Part shown: positions 11,831 through 26,905 of the stretch, piece after piece
Position numbering within the stretch: the stretch's first letter is position 1
Layout: every line of letters starts with the position of its first letter
NCBI GenBank assembly: GCA_947846985.1
Contig: CANTUZ010000001.1
Coordinates: 170,414,447 to 170,478,446 of the forward strand
Source of the DNA: Fratercula arctica
Taxonomy: Eukaryota; Chordata; Aves; Charadriiformes; Alcidae
Length of the DNA stretch: 64,000 nucleotides
Direction of reading: 5' to 3'
The notes under the pieces: generated by a model
Databases searched by the model: none
Seen by the model: only the letters and a program-made list of their open reading frames with translations
Told to the model about the DNA's origin: nothing
Position numbers and translations under genes: made by a program

Positions 11831-12934
11831 ATTAACACTTGATCAATGTATTTCCAGATCATCCAGTAATATGCTTTTGATCCAGATCAGGTGTGGGCAT
11901 ACAACCACTGTTCCGTAAAATTAGGAGCATGCAGCTTGGTGTTAATACTGTCTTTAACACTGTGGGATTTTTGATCTTGCACTGTAGGCTCTAAACCCGA
12001 CTTTAATGTGCAGTCAGACCATGACCTCAGCGCCTGAGCTGTAAGCTAACAGCACAGCGTAACGTGAGCCTCAGCAGAACACAGTGCATTCCCTGTGGCT
12101 TTTGTGAGGGTATCTGAAATGTCTAACTCCCCACTAGTTTAGGTGAGTTACACGAAGGAACTATGGTCAAAGACGAAGATGTGCAACAGTGCATTTTTGT
12201 CCATAGTCAATGATATAGCACCTCCTCATACTAAATGTAAAGCTTTTTTAAATTTTTGGATTTTCTATTATGTTTTTCACCAGTCTGTCAATTTTTTCCC
12301 TGCCTACACGTTTCAGAATCAAAGACCACATCATCACAATAAGCTTTGGGTCTGAATGCCAATTTAAATATACATTTAATGAATGTCAGTATATATTTTA
12401 ATTGACTTTCAAACCCAAATACTTGAAATGCACTTTAAATATTACTAATTTACTCTTTCCTGTGAGGTATGCCTTTAACTTATACTGTAACTTTAATCTA
12501 TGAAGTCACTGCTGTAGACAGGGAGAAGGCTGCAAGTTAACCAAAGAACATTTTATTTCAGAAATCCTGGAATGAAAAGGTGAATGTTAATTGTCCTCAA
12601 AGATGACATGTAGGAGGGGAGCGCCTATTTCTTCTGTGGCTCTTCTTCACAGAACAGTTTGTTATATTTGTCTTTATGCTCTTATTTACAAAATAGGCGT
12701 GGAAATGTATTTGAATATGCTGAGGGTCAGAATATGGGAGAAAACACCCTATAAGCATATTCTTTATGTCACTGTGAATTCCAGTACTAAACATATTTCA
12801 TAATTTGTGAAAGTCCTCAGTGGTTGATTGGGGCATTGGGAAGATTTGAAAACTGGCATTGTGGAAATTGCTGTTTTCAGCTTACAAGGAAAGTAAAACT
12901 TTCATAAGATGATACACAGGGATAGAGACATAAA

Positions 12935-12995
12935 AATATGGGTCTGGAAAGACCTTCAAGGGATCATTTAGCCCATTTGTTTCTAGTGGGTGAAG
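12935..12995 (-). mobile_element. Possible old CR1 or related LINE 3' remnant
   Basis: The stretch gggtctggaaagaccttcaa followed by gggatcatttagcccatttg resembles the reverse-complement CR1 tail pattern (ggtttggaagggaccttnaagatcatctagtcca) with several changes. The match covers only about 50 bp and flanking similarity is not visible, so this is tentative. Confidence 0.4.
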
Positions 12996-14336
12996 GTCAC
13001 CTATTAGATTGGATATTGAGCTTACCCAGAGTTATGTCGGCTCTGTGCCAACTTATCACCTTCAGTGCCATCATTTTTCCACAAAAGCATCCCAATGCAG
13101 TGAAGCCTGAGCACCCTTGGATGCACAGGCAATGGATTCAGTGGCGGACGAGGATGAAGGAGTGTCAGTCTCATGGGCGGAGGGAAAGCAGCAAGCAGGA
13201 TGCAGAGACAATGCTGAATTGGAAAAGGGTGAAGTGAGCACTCGTCCCATATTAGTGCTCATCTTCCCACCGGCTTTGTGCTCGTTACTGTATTCATTGA
13301 AAGGCTGCATGCTGTGAGTCACTGTGGATAGGGCTGGAAGACAATCTCACGAAATATGGGATGGGAGGCGTGGAACCCTGTGCCTTTGGAGCCAGATTGT
13401 ACACAGAGACATGGAAGGCCTGGGGGGTAGGATAAAAAAAGCTGATCATCTATGATGATCAATGATCTATCAGACACATCACTACAAAAATCATTCTTTT
13501 CATCCCCTGTTAGATGATCCTGCAACATCTCCCTTCTTTACCCTCAGAGGAGAGCTCTGCCGATTTTCTCTGAACCTTCACAGGTATTCTGCCTGAATTT
13601 TGGGGAGAGAATCTGTGGATTTTGAACAGGAAACTTTCAGTTTTGAACTAAATCCAGGGGCAAATGCTAAAATTTATATTCTGTGGGGAGCTAAACGGAT
13701 TTCCGAGGTCTGCAAGCTTAGAAGGCTGGAAAATTGCCAGAAACCTGGCAAGGTGACGTCGTCATCATTCTGCAATTACTGTGGTATAACATAACCTAAG
13801 CTTTCTTGAGGGGAAAACAACCCATACTGATCTTGTACAATAAGCCTCTGTCAAGCGCTACCATTTTCGGGAAGCTACAGTGTAGACGGTGCTTTGAACT
13901 GGAGTAAGCCAGGAGGTTACCAGAGGGCTCCATGGAACCTGAGACCATAACTGAACAAGTTCCAGTGGACCAAGAGCAACCTCTAGTTCAACACTTTGAA
14001 TTCATAATTTTCTTTTCCAGTAAGACTTTTAAAGTGCAGGTAGAACTTTAAAAATATGCAAAAATACCACACATGGTTACACATACATAAGCACAAATGT
14101 GAAGGCTGAAAGAAGGGAAACCCAGGAGACAGAATCTAAGCTTATTTTCTTGGCACATGGAAGGATTTACTTTTCTTTTAAGATAACTGTAACATTCCTT
14201 AGTTAATGTGGAGGGAGTGACTTTAAAAGTTGATGCCTTGAAGGCTTGATACTTTGACATTCAAAATTTGTTTTATGTGGTGAAAAAGAGACTGTGCCAA
14301 TGGGTTGATTTTCTACTTTCTTCTACTTATCATGGC

Positions 14337-14373
14337 AATAAAAGGAGCATTTGTATTAAAAAAAAAAAAAAAA
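14337..14373 (+). repeat. AATAAA followed closely by an A16 tract
   Basis: An AATAAA hexamer at 14337-14342 is followed after about 15 nt by 16 adenines (14358-14373). This is the spacing of a polyadenylated RNA 3' end. No coding sequence was recognised upstream. Confidence 0.85.
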
Positions 14374-17300
14374 TCCTTAATTTAACTCCATGGGAAAAAT
14401 GTATGAGAACTAGACTAGATTGTTGATAGTTGTTTGTAATAGAGTATGTGCTGTTGTCCCAGCTACATGCTATATAAGAGGTATTAAGGAAAATTCCTTA
14501 TATTTTCCACTGAGCAAAGGAGGTTTTGTTTATAGGTCACACAGAGAAGAACTATGTCCTCATCAATTCACTTTTTCCTTTTCCATAGGCCGTACAGGAA
14601 ATCCTGGACTGCTAGGAATACAGGTAGGAATGCTGATTATTTGGCTGGTGATTAATTTTCATACCAACAAAGGAAAATCTAAAAATATTTCAAGAAAACT
14701 CTTAACAAATTCTTAAAGAACAGCATGCATACGAAACTACATGAATCGAACATCTTTCATAAGGTTCAGAAAATCCCCTGCAGGAGGAACCTGAACTGAG
14801 GAATTCAACCACTTGTCTCTGTTTCCCAAAAAATTGCAAAAATATTTGTAAATGGTCAAAACTTTGAAACTCACATGTATCTATCATGCATCCTTGGTAG
14901 AAGTGGTTATAAAACATTACCACAAACATTCTTGTCTACAACTTGCTAACATGCAACGCTTCATACATCAGGAAAGTCAAGGTGACTTTCCTGGTGCACA
15001 GAAGTTTTTTAGCACAGGAGAAGACAGAGCTACAGACTTTGTGAACTCCATCCCTTTCTTCCTCTGCCACTGTTTCCTGCTCTAAGGTGCAGCACTATGA
15101 AATGACATTTGGCAGTTTTCCTCACAATGCCAGTACTTGGAGTCAGGTGGTTACATGAAAATCTCTTCTACTTTTTTAACAAGTATTTAACAATTATTTC
15201 CCTACTGACTGAGCTGAACTGTGCAGTTCAGATACAGAAGATACATTAAAACAAACAAATAAATAAGTTCTTTGTTCTCACCATTAAAAATATTGACTTC
15301 TGCCTGGTAGTCAGAAAGAGAGGGTAGGACGGAAACTGTCTCTGCTCAGATGTGAGGGGGAACAGCTCCTCCCTGGGTGTTTCACACTGTTAGTGCAGAA
15401 GGGCAATACGAAAGGACTCTCACGTGCCCAATAAGTACAAAAAAAAGCATACTCAGATGCTAGCCCTGGATTTGTCACAGGAGTTATTAGGAAAAACAGC
15501 AGACAGAAAATACATTTGAAGAAAACCCAACAAGGATTTTCAACACTGCTCCTCCCCTGAGCATTCCAGTATTAAAATAGGCTTGCATAAGGGGATGGGA
15601 AATGGGAAGAAAAAGGCTCCTGAGGTTACTATGTAATGACTTTTAGATTCACGTTAATGAGTGATATAATGGATTGATATTGAGAAAAGATTCCTTGCAT
15701 GGCAGTATTACCTCATCACATATTCAATAGAGAGCAGTGGGAATATTTACTAAAACAATGCAAAAAGACAAGGTGACTTTCTTTTCCAGAAATCAAAAAA
15801 TGAAATTGAAAATGAAAATAGAGAGACATGGGAAAACTTAATGGAGACATTACTATGCCTTTGCCTAAATTGCAACTTTCATCAAATCCTGACATATTTA
15901 TAAAAGCCATGAAATATACATCTAGACACAGTAGAATCAATGACAGAAATTCATCACTCTGTGCTATTCAAAGCACCATGCTGCAAGGTATGTATTTATA
16001 CACCACGACAGTACAAGCACAATAATTTTTGTAAATCAAACAGTTATATTCAAGCAGATTTCAGTCAAACATGTTGCTTCACATCTTTAACGCCCACTGA
16101 GTTGGCTTAGAGTTTTCCCATTAGAGATAATTATTTGTAAAACTTTGTGTGTGTTGAGCATACAATGTGTAAAAATAGATACGCTAACTGGAAACAATTC
16201 TCGTTTCCATTCTGTTCAATTATTTTGGTTTACATTTGCTATGTTCCAAATGGTCAACATCTTTTTTTCATTAATTAATTAAATTAGTCTTGCTTTTGTT
16301 TTCTGTTCTAGCTAAACAAAGTCTAAAAAGTTTCCATTGTTGCTGTTGCTGTGTTTCCAAAACATCCTGTGGTATGTCCAATTCACTATATATTTGGCTA
16401 TTTTTCGTGCGCCTGCTTTGAATGTTCAGCCTGCATATCATGCAATGTTCTTTCTGGCATCAAATGGCTGAATTTCCTTCCTAGCCTCTCTGCTATTGGT
16501 TCATAGCATGCTAATTTGATCATGGTATGAATATAAATATTAAATGTGTATATTACACATACCAAATTTATCTTGCAGAGAAGTCTGGGGTAAATATGTT
16601 TCAAAAATGTTTACTTTAACTATCGATTTTATTTTTAAAAACATATTTCTTTGGCTTTGTTTGTGCCTATTTTCTGTTCATATTCCATAAATACTTTCCT
16701 AAATGATCTTCATTAAATGAGTAGTTACAACTGCTAATTTTGATCAGATGCTCTAATAGTTGCCAGAAATATAGTTCATCATTTATATTCCATCATTAAT
16801 CCCGCCCTTCGATTTACCATTCTTGCTGTTCTAGCTCATGATCCTCTAAGACATTCCCCACTTATTTTTACTACAATGAAGTGCCGCATGACCTAAACAG
16901 GCCCAGAGCAGTGAGGCTAAGCAGATGAACCAGTCTCTGCGGAAACAGATCTTGCCTTGCTGCAGAAATTATCCAGTCAGAAAACAAAGCCGTGGAAAAT
17001 GTAAATAATCATGCCGTACCATTTGTGAACCATCTGCAGGCCAACAGTTATTCCCTGAAGAAATTAATGTATATTTCAAGACAACAAATATGAGAGATAA
17101 ATATGATCTGCTAGTACAATTCACGTTGGGGGGAACTCAGCAGCAAGCAACGAGAGAATCAGGTAGGCACCTTGCAGGCTGAGTTTTAGCTCTTCAAATA
17201 AGGTTTAAATTAGATATAAGCAGTTTGTGTATTTTATACCTAGGAGCAGAATTCACATGAACCAAGTAAAAAATTAAATTAATCAATCTGTCACAATGTT

Positions 17301-20300
17301 TTTCTGTTCTTCTATGTAGTACATACATACTCGATGAAAAATATTCTTTTTATAAAGAAACAGGACATTCAGTCCAGAAAATGGGAACACTTTGCATTAT
17401 TCTTCTGATAGCATTCACTGAAGCATGCTTGTTTTGTTATGGGAAGCAATTTATTACCTGTGTGCATTTTAGGGCGTCTTCTTAGCAACAAATTGCAGAG
17501 GCAAAAAAACCTGGCATTTTAAAACCCCAGGCAAAATACAGAATTTTTCAGGAACTGAATGTAGACACTTCTAAGACCACTTTCAACAGAAGGTACATTG
17601 ATTAGACACAAAAAGAATGGAAAACAACTTTAAAATATTAATAGGGCTGTAGCTAACTTTCATGACAAACAGTAGGGATTTCAGGTTTTCATTGACAAGT
17701 TATGTCTTACATAAAACTGCCTGTCTAGAATAATCTGCCTCGGATTTTGGGAGAGCAGACCACTGGAATTCATGTTGCTCAGTATCACTGGGTTGTTTCT
17801 GTAAGCCATACAAATTGAAGGAAGTGACTGCATTGGAACTGGCATTGGAACTTTGGAAGTCTAAAATTGTTTGTAATAGGCACAGATGTTCTCAGCATCT
17901 ATAGAAGAAATTTCAGATTTCTTCTCTGCCTGAAAGCTTATTTAGATTACTTGAAAATATATGTTGCAAACTCTTACTTCAACTGGAAAATGGTATTTCT
18001 CTCCAACACTCCATAATCACACAACCGAAGAAAATAAACCAAAAAGAACAGGTGAAAAGCCCATGGAAGTTAAATATTAAAGATAAAAATGGCATTTCTA
18101 ATACAAATGCATAGCTTCCCTGAGAAGGTGTTTCAAGAGCGAAGGTCAATTTTTGAAAAGCACTTTAAAGAACATTTCATTTTGAAGAGGACTGTCAGAA
18201 TGCAAATGTAGTGATAATGCAGATAATGTACGTCCAAGGTGCTTTTCTGCCAGCAAAGAGGGATGTTTATGATTTATCACACATAATAATACTCACCTGT
18301 CCGTACAGAAATTGGGTTTATTTATTTATTTTTTGGTGCTTTTTAATAATGTCCTCTAGGCAACCTGGGAACGATAATATGCATTGCAATGTTCAACGGC
18401 AAGCCTGGGAAGTCGCTGTTCAAGGGAAGCGCTCTAGGTCAATAAGAAAACGCTCAGAACAACCTGGAACAGCTCTCCCCGCTGTGTTGCAAAGCACAGT
18501 GTCACTTCTGGAAGACAAAGTGAGCCCTGCAATGATATTCTTGGGAAAGAAAATGACAATTGGAGAAAATGAAAAATCATCCATTCTTTGCAGTGAAAAC
18601 TTCGCAGATTTTAGTCAGTATTTTTAATTTAGCTCCTAGAAGAGGTCCATGCACATAGTTTACTTTTGCTAACACACGGTACATGTGCCTTTCCAGAAAA
18701 CGTCATTGTATTTTGCACGTTGAGCTCTGGCTGTCACTGCTGATATACAGTAGTGCTTATATCCTCCCCCAGCCTTCCATGAAGGCAGAAGAAAGTAAGT
18801 AGAAGAAATATGAAGGAAGCAAGAAGAGGAGAATTAATGAGAAACAGTCTCCAAAATGAAAACTGGAATAAGGGTTCTTAGATCCATATTTTCAAATGGA
18901 TACACCAAAGCATGTGTATTCAGTCTGAATCCCACCCACTTCTTCCAAGAACAGGATTGTTTTCTGATATAATGCTTTGTTTTAGTTTTAGTGATGGAAA
19001 AGAGATCTGATACTCATACCTGGAAAAGGTTCTAATTGAAGGTATTTGAGTAAGACAAGGAGCCTTTAGATCAACAGATTTTTTGATTACGGTGTATTGT
19101 TGTTTCTGTCTACAGTGTTTAACTATTCTCTCACCAGCTGGACCCAATCACTTGCATAGAGAGAAAAATATAGAAAAAACCCCACATTAGCAGGTGAGTA
19201 TGTGAGGTCCTCAATCTTCAGGACCTTAACAATTGCATGCTAAAACTTTCCTGGAGTTGAAATACACAAGAAACAAACCATCCTCAACACGAGCTGAGGA
19301 CAGGCATAGCTTGGAGAAGTTTGCTGTAGAAGAGAACAGTTCCCCAAATGACTGACCACTCCACTGGATTAATAAGGCTACTCCCTGCAATGACTGGACA
19401 CGTCAGGTAGAAATCAGGCTGACTTCCACAACTGGAATCACCCAGCATTTGGTGGCAGCGTGTCCCAGACACTAATGATATGAAACAGCTCTGCAGTGGC
19501 CACGCTTGACCTGCTCATCAGCCATGAGCATGGTGCAAGCTACTCATCGCTACCCTTAGACCGTGAGAGAAAACTATTTGCCCAAAGCGCTTGAAGGCAT
19601 AACACAAGCAGTGGGGGAGAGAAGAGAAGTAATAGAGCTCTTCCTTCTTATTCCTCTAGACCATGCTCAGACCTGATGCTCAGCGGATGCACGTGCTCCT
19701 CCGTTGGACTATGCCGGAGCACAGCCATATCTGGGCAGCACTTCACCAGAGTCAACTGGCGATGCTGCCAAGCATAGAATTCATTTGGGGTAATACCATA
19801 TTAACAGGCTTATGTGGCCTCTGGGACATGGGGTACTAAAATTACAGTTTTACATGGTATAAAGTGGATTGTCTTTCCTTTCCTGAGCTGGAGAATCAGA
19901 ATGTAAAGCTGGTCTCAAACCTTAACTGACTAAAAAGCAGTGATTTAAGTTGACGTTAACTTCTGATGACAAACTGGTAAAGAAACTAAGTGCTTACTGT
20001 GAATCGTAATCTTCTCTTGCATGTATTCAGATTTGTTTTGGCAGCTGTTTTAATGGAGAAACGCTACACTATTTACCATACCACAACAGACCTATTTCAT
20101 TCAATAAAATTGTAAAATACTAATGTGTAAAAACATGAATGTTCCTAGATTTGCTCTTCTGGAAACTTAGGTACAGTTTGCCAAGGAAAAATAAATCAGC
20201 AACATACGAAACTGCAATATTTCAATAATACACTAGAAGTGAATGAGGAATTGCGATACATTTTACACTTAATTAATTTATGTTCTCTTAAAGCTAAATG

Positions 20301-23300
20301 CTAAATCATAACAAACAGGAAAAATTTCAAAAATTATTCCCACTGACAACCTGAAATATTATTTTCATTCTCCACTGAGATCCTACCTCCAGCTACAAAG
20401 TTGTTACAATATTTTCCCGCTGGCAAATATTTTCAATAAAATCACATTTAAAAAATGTTTTCCGTAGAAATCCATTCTGAAAAGACATCTTAAATGGAAT
20501 TGTAAAAATCAAGCAAAATTTATGTCTCTCAGTCTACATTTATAGGTTCTGTATTGAATTCACGGTCTGTGCAGAAAGAGTTATTAACTAACATTGCTTT
20601 AACACATAGTTCATGCGTACGGGATGCACTGCCTGCAAAGTGCTGATAGACACGGTTAATTGGGGAAACATACCACTTTATATAAAGTCAGTTCTTTGTT
20701 TTACAATGCTCTGTAAAATTTCTGCACAGAGGAAGGGAAGGAAGGGAAATACAGATTTACAGTGAAATCTTGCTCTGAAGATATTCTGTTGAAGTATTGT
20801 AACAAAAGTTGCTTTTTGAAGAATTAAGGCTAAATCTTATTTTCCTTATTCGTAAAACCAGTCATAATAGAGTTCATGGGAATTTTACCATTGGCTTCAG
20901 TGAAAGTACAGGCTGTGACACTTGAGTTATTTTTAGGAACAATAAGTGCCATTTAACCCTGTATTACTGTAATCAGTGCTCTCATTGTTAAAGAATCAGT
21001 GAGTGGAGCAAAGAAACTCCTGAGAGTTTTAATGCATTAAAAACATACTACCTGAAATAAAAAATAAACAAAAAGCCAGTTGGACCTTCTCTTACTGTAT
21101 GTCAGGAAGATTTCAACGATGAACCAATGTTCACCATTAATTTCTATACTGTTCAACTTCGATACGTGTAAATAAAGGAAGTGTAAACAATCTCTTTGCC
21201 TTCACAAATGTAAATTTGGAACTCCCTTTGAACAAAAGATATTTGATCATCCACACTGTTTGTCTTCAGCAGATGCTTTTGTATCCAAGTCTGCTCCCAT
21301 GGAAATCAGCAGAAATTTGCCAGTGACTCAAATGAAGACACCCCAGGTCTTCACTACGTAAGTGTATGTAACAGACTGTTTCATATTAATATCTGTTAAT
21401 GTTTTATCTATGGACTTTTTGTATCATGCTGAATGCTTGGAATTGTTCTTCTTTTCTATATAGACAAAATTACAATTATTCAAAGGACGTGGACATCTTT
21501 AGAAAAGTGATGATTTCTATTTCAATGCTATTTAAATGTCTGATTTGAAATCATCTTTTCTCCATATCTCATGATTTCAATAACTGGTGTTTAGGTAGAT
21601 GACATTAAACCTGATTCATGTGATTAACTAGTGGAAATGGAGTGGTTATCCAAAAAGTCACCTTTTGAATACATTTGCTACATTTCCTCTCACTTCTGCA
21701 ATACTGTTTGAGGATAAGCATAGGAACAAGGTGGTGCTTCTCAAAGTTTTTTCTTTGAATACCTTCTTTTGCTAAATAAACTCAATCAAATTCAGTTTAC
21801 TAAAAAAAAAAAATGTTCAACATCAGTACAGAAGTGTAAATTTAAAAAGATGCATGACTTTTTAAAAAAGCAAATGAGCAATTCTCTAAAGCTCTTGACG
21901 GCCAGACAATTTTTACTTAAATCAAGAATCTCTCTAGGGGTAGTCTTAATGATATGCATTTTCACGACATGACTCTGTACTGTTACTCATATTCTGAAAT
22001 TAAAGCTAAAATTTCAGGGAGAGGAAGTGTTTATATTTTTTAATTTGCTTTTATTGACAATTTTTAATCATAAACAGCATAGCAACAATTTTGCTGAAAT
22101 CACTCTTATAACCCTTTCTAGCTATTAATAGTCTGCCAATAAATAAACACTGAAGAGCTTAAAATTGATAAAACTCGGTTTACGTGCTGTCCATTGAGTA
22201 TTCTGTGAGTTGTGTTCTGTGAATGGATACCCATGCCTTAGACCATAAAAAGGTTAGCAAATGGCACATCGATCCAAGTCGTGTACAGCTCATTCTACGT
22301 GTTTTAACATCTGTGTGTCCTCTTGATGACTTCAGCCGTTCTAAGACTAACAAGTGAATTTAGGATTTATAGTCGAGAAACAGCATGGCCGCTTCTGCCA
22401 TCAGTCTTTATTCATTACGCTAATAATAGGAGGTGTAATAAACAACATAGATTTACAACTGTACACTTTAATTATTGTTCCTGAAGGTTTACGCAATCAG
22501 GAGAGGTGATTGCTGCGCCTTCTTATTTGGAAATTTCTCTTTTGGTGCCAGACACTACGGAGTTATTCAGTAAGCAGACAGCTTTGCTCTTTTCATCAGT
22601 GATTCATGAAAGAGCTGACAGTTGGTGTGTTAAGGCAATCTGAGCTCCAGTCTAACAATCGGATTTGTTGGCTCAGTAGATTCACTGCATCTTGATTTTC
22701 TTGATAAATTCCATGCGAAACCCAATACCAGCTGCCCTGACAACATCTTTATCTCCGTGAATCGGTTCATGTTGGTCCAGATGCAAAGAGAAAGAGACCA
22801 AAACTGAAAATTTTGTAATGAACACGTAAAAGTTTGCACAGGTTTCACATGCAGAGTTTGTTGATCCACAGATAAACTATAGTTAAATTTGGGAGTGATA
22901 CTTTGCTTTTGGACAGCCTTTGTTAGTTTTAAACAAAGATATTAAATAATTGTATCTTGTTAGCATGCGTTACATACCAGAGGAAATGGAAAGTCCTTGC
23001 TTACTATACATTGACACCGTGACTGTAATTGCAAAAGACTGAAAAGAGAAAATTTAATGATACTATTAATAAGAAAAAAAAAGCAAGCATAGACCAAAAC
23101 CATGGGCTATACAACAGGTACGAAATAAACGTTGTGTAGAAAATAGCTTGATTTCCTGGGGTGAACAGCGTATCAGATTGTTGTCCTAAGAATGTTTTTC
23201 ACTTTCGCAGCTAGTTCCTAGACCGGTAGGCAAGTTTACAACCTGAATCTCCTGTTTACTTGATGAAAGTTCATGCGTTCCTGTATTTCCATTAAATAAG

Positions 23301-25289
23301 ACAATTACATTTCTTCCTACAGTTTATAAAGAATAGTAATATACTTCACGGTAACTGCAAATCTTTGAGATATTTTGGCCATATAACCTCGCCTATGTGT
23401 TTTATATTTGGGAGTTTAGCAAATTCTGGCCAACAGTGTGCCTCATGGTGTAACCTGTACATACACTGTGCTTTCCTACCCAAGAACACACCTATGCAGT
23501 ACAATCTCAATTTGTTCTAAATTTCGTTGGTAATCTAGAAACCGTTCTCTGATTTCCTTCGAATCCACAGTTCTCAGGAAAAGATGGTATATAGTAGGAT
23601 TCCACTTGGATAAAATAACTTAAAATGACCTTAAAACCAAAAAATAAATACATCTAGAAGTAGCTCCCACTCATAGTAATCAGTTGAAGTCATTTACTGT
23701 TTTGATGAGTAACAAAACTGTGTTATGAGAAAGGTCCACCCGTGGAACATAAACCACAGGACAAAGTTTTGTAGACCTACGTAGACCTAATGATAGTCAG
23801 GATTAACTGAAGTAACTAACAGACTGAACTGACTGAAGAAGGCTGTTAAATGGATTTCACTGATGATTTGTGGAGAAACCTTTGAATGTTGGACGTACCC
23901 ATTCTAAGAGTTCTGTTGCCTTTTAACACAAAGCAGAGAGCAGAGTGGCATTCTATCGCAGATTTCACGAACAGCATCACTGGGATCATGAGAGAAGTGT
24001 CTCTTCCTCTCCAGTCTGATAGAGACATTGCAGCCAGCCTTGAGGAGGATGCAGGTGTACACTGGGAAGACTGGTGTGCAACAGCATGTTCTAACAGTTT
24101 GAGGCAAATCTTCATTACGTTCGTGGGTTTCCTTGGACGTTTGAGTTTAATGATAACGTGCACTGGAATTTCTGTGAAGAAAATGCCTCAGAGCTCTTAA
24201 ATCAAAAGAGATTTCCAAAGAGAAGGTATTGTGCATATTATTTTTTAATAACTTATGCCTCTCAAGCTGTCTGGTGCTTATTAATCTGTCTGACCATCAG
24301 GAATTAATTTCAAGGCTTTAAGGGAGAAAGCAACAAGAAGCATAACTGCGGTGCAACTTCTCTGAGGCATCCTAAATTTCAGAAGGATTTTACTCTTTTT
24401 CTTAAAGTACCCTGAAATACGACATTGAAAAAGATAACAACCAGGGATAAGCAAACTCAGAGAAACCAATTTAGGCAGCAGTTGCCTGGAGACACAGAAT
24501 ATAGAGCCACCAAACGGAGCCGGTTATTTCAGATGGTGAGGGAACTGCAGCTGGATCCCAGAGAACTAGGCCATGTTCCCGTATGGCAGGAAGCATGGGA
24601 ATTTTGGAAATGGCAAAATTTCAATGGATCTCAGAAAATAAGGAAGCTAAAGTCACAGTTCTAAGGGTTAGGTGGCCAATTTAAATGTCTGGGCAACTAT
24701 ACTTCTGATTTGATTATGGACACCAAATATTCTTCATGGCTCATAACTTGACATGGATTCCTCTCTTTCAGAGCATGGCATGTATCAGTAAGAAAAAATG
24801 CATGGGATAAAAAGATGCAAAGATGCTAACAAAGATTGAGTATTCATCTACTTCCCAAAGAAAAGGAAGTCTGAAGCACCATACTAAGTTGGCTATTTCA
24901 CATGTGAGCAGCAAAGACTTTCTTGGTGCTGGTCCTGTTTTGCCACTTGCCCTTAGTATCAGTGATCTCCGGCAATATAATGATGCCAGATGGTGTTTAG
25001 GAAAAAAGTAAATCTGAACCCGTAGCTACTGATAGGAAAGAATGCTCCAATTAGCATGCTTCCCCTGTGCAGATTTTACACCATCATAGGACATACAGAT
25101 TTTGAGTCGTAAGATTTTAACTCCATCATGACATAGCAAAAGCATTTTAACTCTAAGTAGATAGTTGTTGTTTTAATGGTAAATTAACGAATAATGTAAA
25201 TGAAGAAGATAATTTGTAATAAAAAATACTTAATATTTAATCAGAAAAAAACTTGAAACTAAAATTCCAGAAACTAAAACAGTGCAAAC

Positions 25290-25312
25290 TTTTTTTTTTT
25301 TTTTTTTTTTTT
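25290..25312 (+). repeat. T23 tract followed by a G-rich stretch
   Basis: A run of 23 thymines is followed by ggtggggggacgg. Read on the minus strand, TTTATT sequences near 25,360-25,373 would be AATAAA hexamers about 50 nt before an A23 run. Confidence 0.95.
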
Positions 25313-25964
25313 GGTGGGGGGACGGTTTCCAAGGCATGAATCAGGACTGCAGAATTAAAGTTTATTAGTTTATTATCACAAAAGCAGGCTTGGAGAGCTT
25401 AGGGCTACAACATACTCTTGGATATTAAGGTTGCACACATACCCTGCATATAGTGTTGTTCCTCCATCCAAGAACAGGTTTCAGCTCTAAGAAAAATAAA
25501 TAAAACACTCCAAATCTGCTACTGAATGCATACGTGTGCCACAAACAGGATCAGGCAAACACCTGAGGGAGAGCAGGTATTTCCACTACTCCTTAGGGAG
25601 CGTATCAAGACAGATAGCTCTCCATCACACTGAAAGAAAATGGAGATTCTTTTCTATCAAAAGACTTGATCACATTTAGGATATGGTTTACATTATGGAA
25701 GAACTTCTGGCAATAACCACGAAGAAAAATTGTTTTATTCACCTTGATTACTGTCAGGGATTTTTCCATTATGTAAACAATAGCTCATAGGTATTCTGGC
25801 ATCCAAAGCTTCGCAACAGAGCAGACAGCAACTGACTGCTGAATGTAAACTCATCATATAAACCTCTTGATAGTTATTATTCTAAGAAGCACATCACCTC
25901 TGTCTTTGCCTGCATAGACTACAAAGTACGTGAAAAGTACCGAAAGAGACTGAGAAGCTGCTGG

Positions 25965-25980
25965 TGGGGGCGGGGGGGGG
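25965..25980 (+). repeat. G5 c G10 tract
   Basis: Guanine-rich run (gctggtgggggcggg and on) in the flanking DNA downstream of METTL25. Confidence 0.85.
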
Positions 25981-26889
25981 CATGCAAATTTATTCATCCC
26001 TTTTTGAATCAGTGGAAAAGCACTTGAGCTAATCCTAGAGATGTGCTTGTTATTCTAAACTGTTGCAAATGTCCTTTTAAGATAGTCATAAGAATTGAAC
26101 TTTGAATTTAGATAGCATTACACACATTGAAACATCACACAAAATGAGACATAGTCTGTGTACCCTATGCAATTTCAGCTGTGTTCAAATTAAACCGGAT
26201 GGGGCTTGCTGAAACAGGGATTTTTGGGCCATAACAGGGTACTTATAAGCACTTGCTTTCAGTAAGAAACTGTGCTTTCTTTGTTTGGACGTCTTATATG
26301 CCTGGTTTTTAGCATTTGGTCTGAAAAAGCAGAAGAATCAATTCATAACACAAAAAAGGCAATTTCATCCCCAAGTACATTTTTCCAACAGCACATAAGA
26401 TTGGGATGACAATGCTCTAACGCTTCACTAATAATTAGTCATCATGTCTCAGCAGAACATAATATAATAAAACGTATTTTTCTAAGACTTTTGATCATCT
26501 TTTTTAACATCATGTGCTTTAGATTGACTCTCTATATCAGATATTACTGGGGTTTTTTTCTTCCAGATTTCCTTGGAGGTTAGGAAAGGATTTTATTTCT
26601 TTTGCTTCCTCTCCTGGGAAAAGAATCTACCAGCTTGTTAGTTTCCTCAGCACTCTCTATATAACAAAAAGTAGCATATATGGAAGGTCTCATTTTCTAT
26701 TCTTAGCTCTACTCCAAAGATGCTGTGAGCATCTGCAACTCCCGTTAATTTCCTTGGGTACTGCAGGTGTTCAGCAGCTCTAAGGATTGAACGTACTGGG
26801 ACCAAACAAATGTGAGAAGCTTATACTGGATCCATGGAGCTAATAAGGACGGTGAGTCCTAAAATAGACAGCAGTAAACTTACACCACC

Positions 26890-26905
26890 AAAAAAAAAAA
26901 AAAAA
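26890..26905 (+). repeat. A16 tract
   Basis: Adenine run after cttacaccacc, in the region downstream of METTL25. No element boundary was recognised. Confidence 0.95.

Noticed and set aside
18211..18627. 138-codon open frame, the longest in the window
   Set aside because: No domain, signal or splice-linked partner was recognised, the composition is ordinary for its surroundings, and open frames of this size occur by chance in 64 kb of vertebrate DNA.
23846..24200. Open frames of about 105 codons on both strands of the same segment
   Set aside because: Neither translation resembles a known protein, and overlap of both strands suggests chance absence of stops.
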